Below are positions 62,533 through 64,000 of a stretch of DNA of 64,000 nt, one piece after another. The translations under genes and the position numbers were made by a program. The DNA lies in assembly GCA_002841275.1 (NCBI GenBank), contig PHET01000001.1:96464-160463 (forward strand), read 5' to 3'. The notes beneath the pieces are model-generated. The model was not told the DNA's origin. It saw only the letters and a list, made by a program, of their open reading frames with translations, and did not search any database. The DNA comes from Actinobacteria bacterium HGW-Actinobacteria-7. GTDB taxonomy: Bacteria > Actinomycetota > Coriobacteriia > Anaerosomatales > PHET01. The stretch's first letter is position 1; the number at the start of each line of letters is the position of its first letter.

Positions 62533-63387
62533 CTAGCCCAGAGGATAGAACGCACAGCCGAGGGCGTTGGGCCCTGCATAGGTACCCACCACAGAGCCCA
62601 CGAACCCGACAGACTCGATCTCGGCATCGGCACCGCTGTTCTCAATGAGTGTCTTGAGCTCGAGCCCACAGTCGTCCGTGCAGGCATGGAACAGTGATAC
62701 GCGTAGCCGCCCTCTCGATCGGGACTCCTCCGCGACGTGGTTCGCAAGCTCAGCGAGCGCCTTCTTGCGGCCCTTCACCTTCTTGAACGGCTCTATGATG
62801 CCGTCGCCGTTCATCGTAAGCACTGGCTTGATGTTGAGCAGCGATGCAGCCAGGCCGGAGGCCTTGCCCGCGCGACCACCCTTGACCAAATAGTCAAGCG
62901 TGTCGAGTACGAAGAACAGCCGCATGGACTCGGAGACCTGCGCAGCGACCTGCGCCACCCGGTCGCCATCGGCACCTTCATCGCGCGCCTGCGCGGCCGC
63001 CTTGACTACCAGCGCCAGAGCCTGTGTGACCTTCTTGGTATCGATGACATGCACGGGTACAGGTGCGCTCTGTGCGGCGATTGTCGCCGAACTCACCGTA
63101 CCTGAGAGGGCCGAAGTTAGATGAATGGACACTATCGAGTCACAGCCCGCATCCGCCAACTCCTTGTAGACAGCACTGAACTCCGCAGGGGATGGCTGCG
63201 ATGTCTTGGGGAGTATGGGCGAAGACACCAGTCGCTCGTAGAACTGCTCCGGCGCGAGTTCGATCCAGTCGAGCCACGACTCCTCCCCGATGAGTACCTT
63301 GAGCGGCACCATGCGCACGTCAAGTGCCGAGAGCACATCGGGAGCCAGGTCACAGGTGCTGTCGGTGACGATTCCTACGTGGGGCAT
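62533..63387 (-). CDS. DegV family fatty acid-binding protein
   Basis: This 284-residue two-domain protein binds a fatty acid between its domains. VTDSTCDL at the N-terminus, SIHLTSALSGTVSSA and GRAGKASGLAASLLNIKPVL match the DegV/FakB family. In Firmicutes FakB presents fatty acids to the kinase FakA, whose probable gene lies directly upstream here. The pair would allow fatty acid phosphorylation feeding the PlsX product pool. FakB assignment is inferred from the neighbour. Confidence 0.92.
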   Translation of the reverse strand: MPHVGIVTDSTCDLAPDVLSALDVRMVPLKVLIGEESWLDWIELAPEQFYERLVSSPILPKTSQPSPAEFSAVYKELADAGCDSIVSIHLTSALSGTVSSATIAAQSAPVPVHVIDTKKVTQALALVVKAAAQARDEGADGDRVAQVAAQVSESMRLFFVLDTLDYLVKGGRAGKASGLAASLLNIKPVLTMNGDGIIEPFKKVKGRKKALAELANHVAEESRSRGRLRVSLFHACTDDCGLELKTLIENSGADAEIESVGFVGSVVGTYAGPNALGCAFYPLG

Positions 63388-63403
63388 GGGCGATTCCTCG
63401 GTT

Positions 63404-64000
63404 CTACTCGGCGGACAGCACTATCGGGTAGAGCGGTTGCTCGCCACGGTGCGCTTCAATCGAAACCTCCGGGAACTCGTCAATCATGCGGGCGGTCACA
63501 GCATCAAGCGCCGCATCAGTGAGGTCTTCGCCCGCCAAAACGGTGATCGTCTCGGCCCCGTCCCGCGCAAAGATGCGCGCGAGGTCCATGGCGACCTCCT
63601 CCACGTCGGTCCCGACCGCCTCGATCTCCTCATCATCGATGATCCCGATAATCTGGCCACTAACGATATCGCCGTTCTTGCCCTTGGCGTCCTTCACGGC
63701 CTTCGTGACCTCGCCGGTGCGCACAGTAACAGCCGCTTCAGACATTGCCTCCACCGACGCGCTCAGATCGTCTGAGCCGTCAAATGCGAGAAGCGCAGCG
63801 AAAGCCTGTGGCACGGATCGCGTGGGCACGACAGCTACGCGATCGCCGGCAAAGGTCGCGGCTGCATTAGCCGCCATCAGGATGTTCTTGTTGTTGGGTA
63901 GAACGATGACCTTCTCGGCGCGAACCTGTTCGACCGCGTCGAGCAGATCCTGTGTCGATGGGTTCATGGTCTGACCGCCGCTGACGACGACATCGACCCC
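63404..64000 (-). CDS. fakA: DAK2/YloV family protein, C-terminal part (FakA-like; 5' end outside window)
   Basis: The last 198 residues of a longer frame that continues past the right edge without a stop. VVSGGQTMNPSTQDLLDAV and VIVLPNNKNI are typical of the DegV-binding C-terminal domain of FakA/YloV; the N-terminal DhaL kinase domain would lie beyond 64000. FakA is the ATP-binding kinase subunit that phosphorylates FakB-bound fatty acids. The Met at 63967 is internal and should not be taken as a start. In Bacillus yloV also lies near recG. Confidence 0.88.
   Translation of the reverse strand, partial: GVDVVVSGGQTMNPSTQDLLDAVEQVRAEKVIVLPNNKNILMAANAAATFAGDRVAVVPTRSVPQAFAALLAFDGSDDLSASVEAMSEAAVTVRTGEVTKAVKDAKGKNGDIVSGQIIGIIDDEEIEAVGTDVEEVAMDLARIFARDGAETITVLAGEDLTDAALDAVTARMIDEFPEVSIEAHRGEQPLYPIVLSAE

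Noticed and set aside
62523-62747. N-terminal extension of RecG through degV
   Set aside because: This part of the frame lies inside degV, has no RecG-like sequence, and reads as an out-of-frame shadow.
63404-63967. Stand-alone 187-residue protein at the right edge
   Set aside because: The frame continues without stop to 64000 with FakA/YloV-type sequence before the Met, so it is a fragment of a longer gene.

Overview
The window is a 64 kb stretch of high-GC bacterial chromosome in which every supported gene lies on the minus strand, so transcription runs from high to low coordinates. It holds about 62 protein genes. I see no tRNA or rRNA gene, CRISPR array, insertion sequence or prophage. 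No gap between genes exceeds about 180 bases, and the larger gaps are taken up by promoters, leaders and terminators. The gene set and order suggest a deep-branching Actinomycetota, possibly the Coriobacteriia/Anaerosomatales side. This is an inference from high GC, signal peptidase genes beside rplS, a FliA/WhiG-type sigma factor next to rpsB, a SepIVA-like protein beside DUF177 and coaD, and the presence of trmFO and fabK. No species can be named.

Read in the direction of transcription, the layout is as follows. (1) 64000-58300: a fakA/yloV fragment, degV, recG, rsmD, coaD, a SepIVA-like coiled coil and DUF177. (2) 58300-50600: rpmF-plsX-fabH-fabK-fabD-fabG-acpP, an NMO-like flavoprotein and fabF, which form a fatty acid and phospholipid block behind one promoter candidate. 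(3) 50600-43390: rnc, smc, ftsY, a signal peptidase and ffh (RNA processing, chromosome condensation, SRP targeting). (4) 43390-38600: rpsP-khpA-rimM-trmD, two tandem lepB genes, rplS and rnhB. (5) 38600-31980: yraN, yifB, dprA, trmFO, xerC, a FliA/WhiG sigma factor and a response regulator with a zinc ribbon. (6) 31980-21500: rpsB-tsf, then pyrH-frr-uppS-cdsA-dxr-rseP-ispG, then proS (translation, lipid carrier, isoprenoids). (7) 21500-12700: rimP-nusA-rnpM-infB-rbfA-nrnA-truB-ribF, a small unknown gene and rpsO. (8) 12700-1: pnp, an M16 peptidase, dapB-lysC-dapA, RNase J, uppP, ftsK, rodZ and a partial yajQ.

The order closely follows the Bacillus subtilis block from yloV/recG to ymfM, with actinobacterial features. 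This is therefore core housekeeping DNA and not an accessory island. Many genes overlap by 4 bases (ATGA or GTGA), which implies translational coupling within long operons.

The unusual points lie inside this conserved frame. NusA ends in a small Cys/His module of the kind seen in stand-alone zinc-binding peptides. A CheY-like receiver carries a C-terminal zinc ribbon and sits beside a flagellar/sporulation-type sigma factor, at the locus where Bacillus keeps its flagellar operon. The rimP and rpsP operons have terminator-like hairpins between a good promoter and the first gene. The site-2 protease RseP has an insertion of about 70 residues. Two FabK-like flavoproteins sit in one fab cluster.
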